Source of the DNA: Oligoflexia bacterium
GTDB taxonomy: Bacteria; Bdellovibrionota; UBA1018; CAIMNF01
NCBI GenBank assembly: GCA_903842755.1
Contig: CAIMNF010000445.1
Location: forward strand, 1 to 12,037
Length of the DNA stretch: 12,037 nt
Direction: 5' to 3'
Shown here piece by piece: positions 1 to 8,413 of this stretch. Positions within the stretch are counted from its first letter, which is position 1; each line of letters starts with the position of its first letter. Below the pieces are notes generated by a model. The model ran no database searches and was not told the DNA's origin. It was given only the letters and a program-made list of their open reading frames with translations. Both the position numbers and the translations under genes were made by a program.

Positions 1-288
1 GAAACTCAACAATTAAGAGCCCGCTACCCCGAAGCAAAAGCCTTGCGCGCGATAGGCTATCAACAAATTCTAAATTACCTCGACGGCATTGCTCCAGAAG
101 GGCGAAAATTAAAGCCGGGCGTGGAAGGACTCAAAGAAGAAATTGCACTTTCCCATCGGCAGTTAGCAAAACAACAACGAACCTGGATCAAGGGGCTAAA
201 ACCGGAGCAAGAATTTATTCTTGAACAGCAACAACTCGCCCTGATCGAAGCTCTCAAAGTGTTCTATCGTGCTGAGAAAAAGTATTAA
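1..288 (+). CDS. miaA: tRNA dimethylallyltransferase MiaA, C-terminal part (5' end outside window)
   Basis: The open frame enters from the left edge in frame 1 and ends with TAA at 286-288, giving the last 95 residues. The stretch LRAIGYQQILNYLDG followed by HRQLAKQQRTWIKGL matches the conserved C-terminal part of MiaA, where the usual forms are 'RAVGYRQ..YL.G' and 'TRQLAKRQ.TWLR'. MiaA transfers a dimethylallyl group from DMAPP to N6 of A37 in tRNAs that read UNN codons. The catalytic P-loop and most of the core lie upstream of the window. An internal ATG at 43 is in frame but is not the start, because homology-like sequence begins before it. The gene converges with the minus-strand gene ending at 327. 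I see no hairpin-plus-T-run terminator in the 38-base gap. Assignment rests on motif recognition only. Confidence 0.88.
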   Translation, partial: ETQQLRARYPEAKALRAIGYQQILNYLDGIAPEGRKLKPGVEGLKEEIALSHRQLAKQQRTWIKGLKPEQEFILEQQQLALIEALKVFYRAEKKY

Positions 289-326
289 ATGATTTGAAGG
301 ACTATTCTGCTGTTCAGATTCATTTC

Positions 327-923
327 TTATAGGGGCTGGAGCTCATTGCCCTGAGCACGAATTCCTGCAAGAGCCAGCACTTGGCTTTGCTCGCGAATCG
401 CTGGAATGACCAGCTCATTTTGATGCCATTTTCGAACAAACTTCTGGGTGAAGGTTTTATTTAAAACGGGGTCTTTGTAGGTCACAATGGTGAGCAAATA
501 TTTGACCTCTTGAGTCTTTAAAACAGGGTAGCGGTAGGTCGAATAAATTCCCACCCCTAACTCTGCAACCGACGATTTGATTGGAGCACCCAACTGTGAC
601 TTGCCTTGGCCCGTTTTCTTTACCAAATAGCTGGTGGTATGAAGCTCCATCGCTTTACGGTGGCCAATATTTTGAAAGGTAATGGCAAACCGCATTCCGT
701 TATGAGTTGCGTCGACATCAGCGGTTGACAACGTCATCCCCAATTCAGGCTTTTGGTTGTAGCGCTCTTCGCTTTTTGCCTCTTGATTTAACTTTAAGCT
801 TTCCGATGAAATCCGCAGACTTTGATAGGAAGCGGCCACGGATACTAAAGTCGCAATTGATAAGATCCATTCCCGAATTGAAACCTTTTCCCGCCTTGGT
901 TGAGTTTCCTTTTTTGTCGCCAT
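327..923 (-). CDS. Hypothetical protein with one N-terminal membrane anchor
   Basis: A 198-residue protein that I do not recognise. It begins with a basic, lysine/arginine-rich N-terminus (residues 1-15). One hydrophobic stretch follows (about 17-35, EWILSIATLVSVAASY) and could be a single membrane anchor with the rest of the protein outside the cytoplasm. Residues 36-60 are charged and probably helical. The remainder alternates hydrophobic and polar residues and looks beta-rich, including FAITFQNIGHRKAMEL, a pattern seen in Ig-like accessory domains of small bacterial membrane proteins. There is no lipobox and no catalytic motif. The ATG at 921-923 has only a poor ribosome-binding site. A weak promoter-like pair (TTGTGA, 17-base spacer, TAAAAC) can be read just upstream on the minus strand. 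The gene is monocistronic here, convergent with miaA and divergent from ilvE. Confidence 0.7.
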   Translation of the reverse strand: MATKKETQPRREKVSIREWILSIATLVSVAASYQSLRISSESLKLNQEAKSEERYNQKPELGMTLSTADVDATHNGMRFAITFQNIGHRKAMELHTTSYLVKKTGQGKSQLGAPIKSSVAELGVGIYSTYRYPVLKTQEVKYLLTIVTYKDPVLNKTFTQKFVRKWHQNELVIPAIREQSQVLALAGIRAQGNELQPL

Positions 924-1163
924 AGTGGGCGGTGTTTTACAATTTTTGGACGAATTTCACAAACGCACAGAGTCAATCTCCTAAAATTAACCCCCAACTC
1001 CATTAAAACCATTGATTAGGCCAGATTTTTTTTAATGCGTTTAGTCGAAAATGCTATTTTTGACTCAACAGAACAACTTCTGACGCGCTATCAAGGATTA
1101 TTAGGTGACCAACACTTTTCACTAGTGTATTTCATCTAGAATATAACTTAGGGAGGACTGAAA
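924..1163. promoter_or_regulatory. Divergent intergenic region upstream of ilvE
   Basis: This 240-base spacer must carry the promoters for the leftward gene and the rightward ilvE block, but no strong sigma70-type pair stands out. Notable items are a T-run at about 1025-1033 without a clear preceding hairpin, an isolated TTGACT at 1060-1065 with no good partner, an 8-base palindrome CACTAGTG at 1120-1127, and a TAGAAT hexamer at 1137-1142. A 34-codon open frame (1035-1139) also lies here and is discussed as a finding. The ilvE ribosome-binding site is strong: GGGAGG at 1151-1156, seven bases before the ATG. Confidence 0.35.
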
Positions 1164-2108
1164 ATGGCACGTGGTTCAAAAGTTTGGTTAAATGGTAAAG
1201 TACTATCGGTAGATGAGGCAAGAATTAGCCTTTTCTCACACGTGATCCATTACGGAACTGGCGCATTTGAAGGAATCCGCGCTTACAAACAAAGTTACGG
1301 TGCGCTGAAAGGCAAGGGAGCCATTTTCAGAGTGCGCGAACATATGGAACGCCTCCAAGATAGCGTCGCCATTATGGGCTTTGAGATGCCCCAAACGGTA
1401 GACGAGCTCGTGCAAGGCGCGATTGAAGCGTGTAAAGCCAATCAATTCGACGAATGCTATATTCGCCCGATTGCTTTCTTAGGGGATGGTCCATTGGGAG
1501 TTTACCCCGGAGCAAATCCAAAAGTAGATGTCGCCATGTTAGTTTGGGAATGGGGCAGCTATTTGGGCGACAAAGGAATTACCGAAGGTGCCCGGCTTAA
1601 AATTTCTAGCTTTATCCGCCCGCACGTCAATAGCGTGATGACCAAAGGCAAAATTTCAGGACAGTATGTAACTGGAGTGATGGCAAAAAGCGAAGCAATT
1701 CGGCTAGGCTATGACGAAGCATTAATGCTCGATCCCGAAGGATATCTCACGGAAGGAACCGGTGAAAACTTATTTATCATTAAAGACGGAGTGGTGAAGA
1801 CCACGCAATTGACTTCCATTCTCAATGGAGTAACCCGCAACACAATCATTCAGATTTTAAAGCAAAAAGGAATTCCTGTCATCGAAACCCGCTTTACGCG
1901 CGATGAAATGTGGTGTGCCGATGAAATCTTCCTAACAGGCACCGCTGCCGAAATTACTCCGGTTGCAAACATTGATGACCGAAAAATTGGTCGCGATGCA
2001 GGTAAAGGCAAACCTGGAAAACTGACCCTGGAAATCCAAAAAACCTACGCCGCACTCGTACGCGGCGAAATTGGCGAATTTCCAAAGTCTTGGCTGACTT
2101 CTCTTTAA
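1164..2108 (+). CDS. ilvE: Branched-chain-amino-acid aminotransferase (class IV PLP enzyme)
   Basis: A 314-residue cytoplasmic enzyme, close to the usual IlvE length of about 309. It would catalyse reversible transamination between leucine, isoleucine or valine and 2-oxoglutarate, the last step of their synthesis. The N-terminus has the family signature KVWLNGKVL and HYGTGAFEGIRAY (30-41). The PLP-binding lysine is probably K163, by alignment of KISGQYVTG with the E. coli 'KAGGNYLSS' segment. The cofactor-contacting glutamate is E197 in LTEGTGENLF. The C-terminal FLTGTAAEITPV is also typical. Start choice is firm: GGGAGG lies seven bases upstream of the ATG. D-amino-acid transaminase and aminodeoxychorismate lyase share this fold, but the motif set favours IlvE. 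It is first in the packed plus-strand block, with the next gene starting one base after its stop. Confidence 0.93.
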   Translation: MARGSKVWLNGKVLSVDEARISLFSHVIHYGTGAFEGIRAYKQSYGALKGKGAIFRVREHMERLQDSVAIMGFEMPQTVDELVQGAIEACKANQFDECYIRPIAFLGDGPLGVYPGANPKVDVAMLVWEWGSYLGDKGITEGARLKISSFIRPHVNSVMTKGKISGQYVTGVMAKSEAIRLGYDEALMLDPEGYLTEGTGENLFIIKDGVVKTTQLTSILNGVTRNTIIQILKQKGIPVIETRFTRDEMWCADEIFLTGTAAEITPVANIDDRKIGRDAGKGKPGKLTLEIQKTYAALVRGEIGEFPKSWLTSL

Positions 2109-2109
2109 A

Positions 2110-2835
2110 ATGAGCCTTCCGTTTGCGGTGCTGTTCGAAGACCAGCATCTTTTGGTCCTTTCAAAACCCGCAGGACTCCTAAGCCAAGGGGATTCCAGTA
2201 AAGAGACGAGCTTAGTGGATCTCCTTCGCGTTTATTTTAAGCGCAATTATGTGGGACTGATTCAACGCCTGGACCGCAATACGACCGGGCTGATGGTCGT
2301 TGCCAAACGCTCCAAAAGTGCAGAGCGACTAACTCAACAACTCATGCAAGGGACATTGATCAGAAAATACCACGCAATCCTTTTTGGAACCCTCCTGGAA
2401 GGCAGCAATCACACTTGGGAACATTGGCTCGTTAAAAACGAAGCAACAAATGAAGTCAAAGCGCTTAGGACTCACCAAGCGCCCAAAAACTTCGCCCATG
2501 CAAAGCACGCAAAATTAAATGTCCGCGCAATGAAAAATTTTACCTTCAATGACACCCCTCTAACCTTGGCTCAATTTGAACTCGAAACAGGCCGTAGTCA
2601 TCAAATCCGAGCTCAATGCGCCACCATGCGTCACCCCATTATTGGAGATAAGAAATATGACGGAGGCCAAGGGTTAACCGCAAGCGTCAAAGAAAAAATT
2701 TCCCACCTCTTTGACCGTCCGGCGCTCCATTCGTGTTATCTTGCATTTGAGCACCCGATGACTCACGCTCCGCTCCAGTTCGAAGAACCCTATTCCGAGG
2801 ATATAAAATCGACATTTTTCGCACACCTTGAATAA
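2110..2835 (+). CDS. RluA-family RNA pseudouridine synthase
   Basis: A 241-residue protein with the catalytic domain of the RluA family, which isomerises uridine to pseudouridine in rRNA or tRNA. Visible motifs are SKPAG (18-22), the catalytic-loop segment QRLDRNTTGLMV with the presumed catalytic aspartate D55, ETGRSHQIRAQC (159-170), HPIIGDKKYDGG (175-186), and a C-terminal LHSCYLAFEHP. There is no N-terminal S4 RNA-binding domain, so it is of the short single-domain type like RluA or TruC rather than RluC or RluD. The residue before RLD is glutamine, where histidine is usual. Target nucleotide cannot be told from sequence, so no gene symbol is given. The ATG sits one base after the ilvE stop with no real ribosome-binding site, which suggests translational coupling. 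Confidence 0.87.
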   Translation: MSLPFAVLFEDQHLLVLSKPAGLLSQGDSSKETSLVDLLRVYFKRNYVGLIQRLDRNTTGLMVVAKRSKSAERLTQQLMQGTLIRKYHAILFGTLLEGSNHTWEHWLVKNEATNEVKALRTHQAPKNFAHAKHAKLNVRAMKNFTFNDTPLTLAQFELETGRSHQIRAQCATMRHPIIGDKKYDGGQGLTASVKEKISHLFDRPALHSCYLAFEHPMTHAPLQFEEPYSEDIKSTFFAHLE

Positions 2836-2864
2836 GCGGACTGACCGACGTTAGAATTTATCTA

Positions 2865-4229
2865 ATGAATTATAAGAATTCTAAAGGGGATTTAGTCGGA
2901 CAAAATAAGCGGTACAAGCTTTGGTGCTCTCTTGGGGCGATTGCCTACGGACTCCCACTTTGCAGCTTTGCCTTTGAAGGCGACGTTGGATTCGATTCCA
3001 CTAGTTTTTTTTATAGTTCTTCAGACCGCGGAACCTCTTCCACTACGCTGAAGGCGGGCTTTGAAGCGACGGGTGATCAAAAATATTTTCATGAGCAGAC
3101 CGATGCGACTTTTTACACTTTTGTAGACAATAACCCGACTTTAAATTTCGAGTCCAAGCAAACGTACCTTTCTACACAAAAGGGAACGTTCGGTCACGTT
3201 GAGTACACCCTTGGACGTAGAATTTATGAGTGGTCTAAAGTGGACCAAGACTGGTCCATGATGAGCTTGTGGTCGCCTCATTTTACTTGGGATCCGATCT
3301 ACCCAGAAACCATCGGATTAACGGGCGCATTTATCACCTACGACAGCCAAAATATTCATTGGATGGTGTACGGCTCCCCCATTGCCATCCCTGAGCGAGG
3401 AACCCCATTGGTTGCACAAAATGGAACGATTACTTCGCCCAACCCATTTTGGCAGCCGTTGCCCACCACTCAAATGGTGATGGGTACTCCCACGACCATT
3501 CAATACAACCTGCTGATGCCGCCACTCCAGGATATCCTTTTTCGCCCCAACTTTGCGGCCAGACTCAAGGTCGACCTCCCTGGCGGATTTTGGGCAAGTT
3601 TTAACTCGGGAATTCTTCCGGTTTATCAAACTCAACTTGCAGCACAGCCCTACTTGGGCCCGAATGGCACGATTCAAGTCAATATTATTCCCGAATTTCC
3701 AATGCGTAGCCTTACGACTGCTGAGGCTGGGGTAGTTGCTCCGGACAAAGATTGGGACATGTGGTTTTCCGCAAGCTACGAACGCCCCTTTAACTTTACC
3801 AATGAGTCCGATTGGTTAAACCCCGTCATCACTCCCGCAACGATTATTGCCACGGGTTCTGACGTTAACGTGACCAAGAATTTTGTTTTTCACGGGGGCG
3901 TTTTATTCATTCATGAAGATTCCGGCCCGCCAAGCACGAACCTCACCGGCGTGAGCGTTTCTCTGCCCTCGCGCTTTCCTTTAAAGCAAGGTTTTGAAAT
4001 TTCGGGCGACTGGCATTTTTCGGATTATACCCAATCTAAGCTCCAATGGATTCAGGACTTGCAAGAGCAAAACCAATTTTTCTCGCTTCAAATTCAACAT
4101 CGCTTTCCGAAAACGCGTGTAGAAGTTGGTGCCGGTGCAGACGCTTTTATTGCACAGACTACCACGGGCTGGGTCGGACAATATTACGGCGATGACCGCA
4201 TCAGAGGATGGCTAAAATATGCATTTTAG
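2865..4229 (+). CDS. Predicted outer-membrane beta-barrel protein (unrecognised family)
   Basis: A 454-residue protein of unknown function. A basic n-region (residues 1-18) is followed by a hydrophobic stretch and a plausible signal-peptidase site after CSFA (about residue 36). The mature part is rich in aromatic and alternating residues, glycine, asparagine and turn motifs, for example YTLGRRIYEWSKVDQDW and WASFNSGILPVY. The chain ends KYAF, and a terminal phenylalanine is the classic signal for outer-membrane barrel insertion. Segments such as GDWHFSDYTQSKLQWIQ and QFFSLQIQHRF read like consecutive transmembrane strands. It could be a porin or a surface scaffold; no substrate can be named. 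The ATG at 2865 lacks a good ribosome-binding site, and the n-region is long, so the true start could be further in. Its last 11 bases overlap the next gene, which suggests the two work together. Confidence 0.72.
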   Translation: MNYKNSKGDLVGQNKRYKLWCSLGAIAYGLPLCSFAFEGDVGFDSTSFFYSSSDRGTSSTTLKAGFEATGDQKYFHEQTDATFYTFVDNNPTLNFESKQTYLSTQKGTFGHVEYTLGRRIYEWSKVDQDWSMMSLWSPHFTWDPIYPETIGLTGAFITYDSQNIHWMVYGSPIAIPERGTPLVAQNGTITSPNPFWQPLPTTQMVMGTPTTIQYNLLMPPLQDILFRPNFAARLKVDLPGGFWASFNSGILPVYQTQLAAQPYLGPNGTIQVNIIPEFPMRSLTTAEAGVVAPDKDWDMWFSASYERPFNFTNESDWLNPVITPATIIATGSDVNVTKNFVFHGGVLFIHEDSGPPSTNLTGVSVSLPSRFPLKQGFEISGDWHFSDYTQSKLQWIQDLQEQNQFFSLQIQHRFPKTRVEVGAGADAFIAQTTTGWVGQYYGDDRIRGWLKYAF

Positions 4230-6459
4230 AAAGAACATGTTCGCGCTCGCCTTCGGAATCACGTTAGGGGCAAGCAGTGGCTGTGGAGTTTTAGGGAATA
4301 TGACTCCCCCAAAAGGTCCCGCCTCCAACGTAGGAACTGGATGTTTAAATAATGCAAACGGCTTAGTTCAACGCTACCTGAAAGGCCAGGCCAGCGTGGC
4401 GGAATGGAACAGTTCATTTGATTGCGTTTCCCAATCGTTAGGTTTTTTTACGCAATATGTGCACGGTTCCACACCCAAAGGATATACGCAAAACGACATG
4501 TACACGTTCATGTCTAAATTTATCATTACCAATAATGCCATACAGCCGGGGCTAATCTTGGCGGGCTTCCAATTGAAAGCATCTCTTTTAGGCGGAAATT
4601 CGCTTGAATTCACCGCGAGTGAAATCAATACGTTCGTTTCTATCTTGCCGCAACTTCGGGACATCACTGCATCCTTAATTCCTTATCTGGGCGTTTTGCA
4701 AAACACAAATCCTGTGACCAATTACCAACCTTATTACGATCTCGCCCAGGCCTTTGCGGTAGCCGGAACAAAACTTGCTGCCCTCATCAATACGCTTCCC
4801 GTGGGATTTTTAAGCGAAGAATCCGTAAATCAATTGATCACCCAACTTGCCGCCTCATTAAATCTTCCCGTAATAGACGGGCTTAGTGCGAAAGCATTTT
4901 TAGGAAAATGGATTCTGTATAATACCCAAGCCAATTTAATCCTGCCCCAAGATTGGGGTAACCTGATTCAAACTGCAATGACCGTTGGGGGTCAACTCTT
5001 GATTGCAGCCAGCGTGCCCGCCAGCGACTGGACCACCGATTATCGCTACCGTGAATTTTTATGGCAGATTGCTCAAAACATTCGTCCCACCTTGGACGCA
5101 GCTATTGCGAGCAATAACGGGGTGATTCCTTTTCCACTGATCGATCACCTGATTGATCAGATTCCAACCGATGTTCTCCCTGCTCAAGCGAGCGTAATCA
5201 AAGATGCGCTTCGACCAGCGTTTCGAAGACTCTTTGCTTCGACGACTCAAATCGGCTTGGACGAAGGCGTCTTGAATTCAATTTACGCTCAAGGAGCGGC
5301 CTGGATCAAGAATGTCGGCTTGTTAGATCGTCTCTATGAGCAACAAAATTTAAATGCGTCGGGCACCTCGGTTTCGGACTTAACCAATGCCATGAATCGG
5401 TTTGCAAGTACCCTTTCACCTGCAGATCAGACCGCTTTTGCCTCGGTTCAACAGACGATTCTTTCGTACGCTCCCCAATTTTACAATAATACTTCAAGGA
5501 TCGTTTACACTTCAGGGTTAGAATACTGCCACTACCAAAATTTTTTCGTCCTTACGGTGCAACAGTTGATTGAGTTTTTACATCAATCGTATGGGAGTGT
5601 GCAGAATCAATTCGCACAAAGTGACTTTGATTCCTTTTACGCCGATTTTCAAAATCTTTTGTTTGGCTTAAAATTTGTGGACATTACGATTCCCAACTGG
5701 CCCGACAAGCGGTTTCAGGAAGCGGACCTTTTCACCCCCGTCAGCAATGGCGACGGCCAAGTTAGCTATGCCGAATTCGTTTATTATGCAATGATCCTCA
5801 CCTCGTCTACGGCGATGGCGGCCGACATGAAAACCGAAATTGTTGCGAAATGCGGTCAAAACCTAGGCTTTGATACTTTAGGGTTTCCCAACATTGCGGC
5901 CGATTGCTTTCGGGCGGAATTCGAGTCCAGACTCGACTATTGGATTTCCGGTTACTTCCCGCAGCTTAAGTCTTTTTGGGATACGTTGGATGCTGCGACG
6001 CAAGCGCAAGCCTTTATTTGGTTGGAGCATGGTTCTCGAAGGAACGGCTACTCCCAAGAGCCATTCGCCGGATTTGACTTTCAAGCGCTGCCAACGATTT
6101 TACATTACACGGAAGGAATGTTCCTCCGGTTTGATAGCCAAGGGGGCAATTCGCTCAACAAAAAAGATATCATGAACGCCTTCCCTGTTTTTAAATCCGT
6201 CGTTGCTCAAAAAGCATTAGGACTTTCACAAAAATATGTTTTAGATGGTATTTTTACCTATATCGTTCATTATAGGTCCATGCCCGTCACAACGTCTTTG
6301 GCGAGTGTTGCAAAGCTTGTGGCATGGTTAGCTGTTTATGACTTACCGACCACTAAAATTGATACAGACCGAACGGGAATTTTTAATATTGTCTGCTGGC
6401 TTGCCGACCCCGAAACCCCAAGCCAAGGCGCGCTCACGCCGACCATTTGCACCCCTTAG
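4219..6459 (+). CDS. Large predicted lipoprotein with degenerate EF-hand-like loops
   Basis: A 746-residue protein of unrecognised family. The N-terminus is basic, then hydrophobic, then reaches cysteine 22 in GASSGC. This is a loose lipobox, so the protein is probably lipid-anchored. The body is largely helical. Two segments resemble EF-hand calcium loops. Residues 508-519 (VSNGDGQVSYAE) have N, D, G, V and the final E in the right places but valine at loop position 1. Residues 639-650 (DSQGGNSLNKKD) begin with D and end with D but are otherwise poor. Several more cysteines are spread through the chain (for example GTGCLNN, SFDCVSQ, AADCFRA, PTICTP), consistent with disulfides outside the cytoplasm. 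AGAGGA at 4203-4208 is a good ribosome-binding site ten bases before the ATG, inside the barrel gene. The overlap makes the barrel protein its likely partner. Confidence 0.75.
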   Translation: MHFRKNMFALAFGITLGASSGCGVLGNMTPPKGPASNVGTGCLNNANGLVQRYLKGQASVAEWNSSFDCVSQSLGFFTQYVHGSTPKGYTQNDMYTFMSKFIITNNAIQPGLILAGFQLKASLLGGNSLEFTASEINTFVSILPQLRDITASLIPYLGVLQNTNPVTNYQPYYDLAQAFAVAGTKLAALINTLPVGFLSEESVNQLITQLAASLNLPVIDGLSAKAFLGKWILYNTQANLILPQDWGNLIQTAMTVGGQLLIAASVPASDWTTDYRYREFLWQIAQNIRPTLDAAIASNNGVIPFPLIDHLIDQIPTDVLPAQASVIKDALRPAFRRLFASTTQIGLDEGVLNSIYAQGAAWIKNVGLLDRLYEQQNLNASGTSVSDLTNAMNRFASTLSPADQTAFASVQQTILSYAPQFYNNTSRIVYTSGLEYCHYQNFFVLTVQQLIEFLHQSYGSVQNQFAQSDFDSFYADFQNLLFGLKFVDITIPNWPDKRFQEADLFTPVSNGDGQVSYAEFVYYAMILTSSTAMAADMKTEIVAKCGQNLGFDTLGFPNIAADCFRAEFESRLDYWISGYFPQLKSFWDTLDAATQAQAFIWLEHGSRRNGYSQEPFAGFDFQALPTILHYTEGMFLRFDSQGGNSLNKKDIMNAFPVFKSVVAQKALGLSQKYVLDGIFTYIVHYRSMPVTTSLASVAKLVAWLAVYDLPTTKIDTDRTGIFNIVCWLADPETPSQGALTPTICTP

Positions 6460-6474
6460 CGAGGCCTTTGTTTT

Positions 6475-8409
6475 TTGAAAATATCGCCTACCCCCCTTCT
6501 CTACAAAAACGAAAAAACTCCGTATTCACCTTTGTTTGACGATATTTATTTTGATTCGACCGAGGGCATTTTAGAATCCGAATATGTCTATTGTGATGGA
6601 GTAAACCTTAATGAAGCGATTCTCAAACGAACGCCGCAAATCACGGTGGGCGAAATTGGGTTTGGAGTCGGACTCAACTTTTTATTAACGTGTAAACGGT
6701 TTATCGAAAACGCCAATTCGGAACAACGACTCACTTATATTGCCGCAGAAAAGCATCCTGTTATAAAGGAACACCTCGCCGAGCTTTACCTGCGGTTTCC
6801 TGAACTCCAAACCATCGGACAAATTCTTTTAGACCAATACCCCCTTTTAACCCCTGGCTTCCACTGGATTCGCTTTCCATCGATTCCGGTTTCCCTTTTG
6901 CTTTTATTCGGGGATGCTACCCAGCTTTTCTCGCAGCTCGAAGCCCAAGTGGATTATTGGTACTGGGACGGTTTTTCTCCTGCTAAAAATCCAGACGCAT
7001 TCTCAGAATCCTGCTTCTCGGAAGTGGCGCGTTTGTCGGCCAAGGGAGCCACTGGTGCCAGTTTTAGCTCCGCAGGTTGGGTCCGTCGGGGGTTAGAAAA
7101 AAATGGCTTTCAGGTCACGAAACGAGTGGGCTTTGGTCGCAAACGGGAATGTATCACTGCTACGTTTACCGGTAGCCCGTCAAGCAAACTTCCGCCATGG
7201 TATTCAAATCAGCAGCCAATCCCCAAGCTTTTACCGAACCAAACCCGCGTTGGCGTGATTGGTGCTGGACTTGCAGGTTCAGCCATTGCAAACAGCTTGG
7301 TGCACCGAGGGTTTGACGTTCAAGTCATTGATCAAACCGGAGTAGCCCAAAAAGCATCCGGAAACGCCGCAGGATTATTTGACCTTCAACTGAGCCGGAT
7401 TCCTAGCCCACTAAGCCGTTTTGCGCAGCTTTCACTCGCCCATTTTTTGCGGGAGCTCAAAGAAACCACAGCCGCGGCTTCGATTCAGCATCGGTTCGGA
7501 TTAACGCGCGAATCACCCGAAGTGTTGGAGTGTTTAAAAAGTGGCGAATTTCCACCGTCATTTTTCTCCATTCAAAACTCGTCTTTGGGTCGCATTGATT
7601 TTCCTTTTTGCGGGATCGTCAATCCACTAGACCTCTGCCACTATCGCCTTCAAGGATGCACCGTACACCTTCATAAAAAAGTCACAACGGTCCATCGAAA
7701 GGACTCTACTTTTGAATTGTTGGATTCGGAAGGTAAAGTGATTACAGAAGTAGACCAACTGGTTTATGCAAGCGGTGCGGACTCCCTTCCCCTTTTGAGC
7801 GACCTCACCTCCTATCCGCTCAAGTCCGTTCGGGGGCAAACGCTAAGAGTCCATCCGACACTTGAATCCGAACGACTCGACTCTACTTTAGTTCATCAAG
7901 GCTACGCGACTCCCGCAATCTCCTTTCATTCTGCGCGTCCCTTTCATTTGATTGGAGCGACTTATCAGGGGAAAACAATTCACACGGATCAACTGGAGCG
8001 CGACACGGAAACCCTCCTTACAGAGAGCAAACGGAAATGGATTCCTTTTAAAGATTTAAATTCTGAATCGGTCATTGACGCACGCGAAGGCTTTCGACTC
8101 TCTACCCCAGATAAGCTGCCCCTGATTGGCCCCCACTGCGACCCAAACTGGATGAAGACGCACTATGAAAAAATGCTTCAAGGACATGCGCCTCGGCACG
8201 CCCCTGCACCTCCACCATTGCAAATGGTCCCAAATACCTGGATTTTCCTTGCATTTGGATCGCGCGGAATAACGTTTACTTCCTATGGCGCGGAAATCCT
8301 GGCCCAACAGATGACGGGTGAAACGCTTCCCGTAGAACGAGACCTTTGGTCACACCTGCACTCTGCCCGCTTTTTTGTTCGAAATTTAAAACGCCACGAG
8401 ATAGACTAA
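6475..8409 (+). CDS. mnmC: Bifunctional tRNA mnm5s2U biosynthesis protein MnmC
   Basis: A 644-residue fusion enzyme, near the 668 of E. coli MnmC. Residues 1 to about 235 are the methyltransferase: SPLFDDIYFDSTEGILES near the start, the SAM-binding GEIGFGVGLNF (59-69), DGFSPAKNPD (165-174), and AGWVRRGLEKNGF followed by GFGRKREC. From about 257 comes the FAD-dependent oxidase: GAGLAG nucleotide-binding loop (263-268), KASGNAAG (293-300), and the C-terminal FGSRGIT with GETLPVERDLW. The oxidase removes the carboxymethyl group from cmnm5(s2)U34, and the methyltransferase then makes mnm5(s2)U34 in tRNAs that decode split boxes. Both halves look complete. The start is TTG at 6475 with GAGG at 6461-6464, ten bases upstream. 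It follows the lipoprotein by 15 bases and precedes the glycosyltransferase by four. Confidence 0.94.
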   Translation: MKISPTPLLYKNEKTPYSPLFDDIYFDSTEGILESEYVYCDGVNLNEAILKRTPQITVGEIGFGVGLNFLLTCKRFIENANSEQRLTYIAAEKHPVIKEHLAELYLRFPELQTIGQILLDQYPLLTPGFHWIRFPSIPVSLLLLFGDATQLFSQLEAQVDYWYWDGFSPAKNPDAFSESCFSEVARLSAKGATGASFSSAGWVRRGLEKNGFQVTKRVGFGRKRECITATFTGSPSSKLPPWYSNQQPIPKLLPNQTRVGVIGAGLAGSAIANSLVHRGFDVQVIDQTGVAQKASGNAAGLFDLQLSRIPSPLSRFAQLSLAHFLRELKETTAAASIQHRFGLTRESPEVLECLKSGEFPPSFFSIQNSSLGRIDFPFCGIVNPLDLCHYRLQGCTVHLHKKVTTVHRKDSTFELLDSEGKVITEVDQLVYASGADSLPLLSDLTSYPLKSVRGQTLRVHPTLESERLDSTLVHQGYATPAISFHSARPFHLIGATYQGKTIHTDQLERDTETLLTESKRKWIPFKDLNSESVIDAREGFRLSTPDKLPLIGPHCDPNWMKTHYEKMLQGHAPRHAPAPPPLQMVPNTWIFLAFGSRGITFTSYGAEILAQQMTGETLPVERDLWSHLHSARFFVRNLKRHEID

Positions 8410-8413
8410 AGTC

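Noticed and set aside
289..326. Bidirectional terminator between miaA and the convergent gene
   Set aside because: I found no inverted repeat with a flanking T-run in this 38-base gap.
707..925. 72-codon plus-strand frame opposite the anchored minus-strand protein
   Set aside because: It lies wholly antisense to the longer 198-codon frame, has no ribosome-binding site and reads as low-quality sequence.
1060..1094. TTGACT at 1060 with TATCAA at 1089 as the ilvE promoter
   Set aside because: The spacing is 23 bases, well outside the workable range, and no better -10 partner lies 16-18 bases away.
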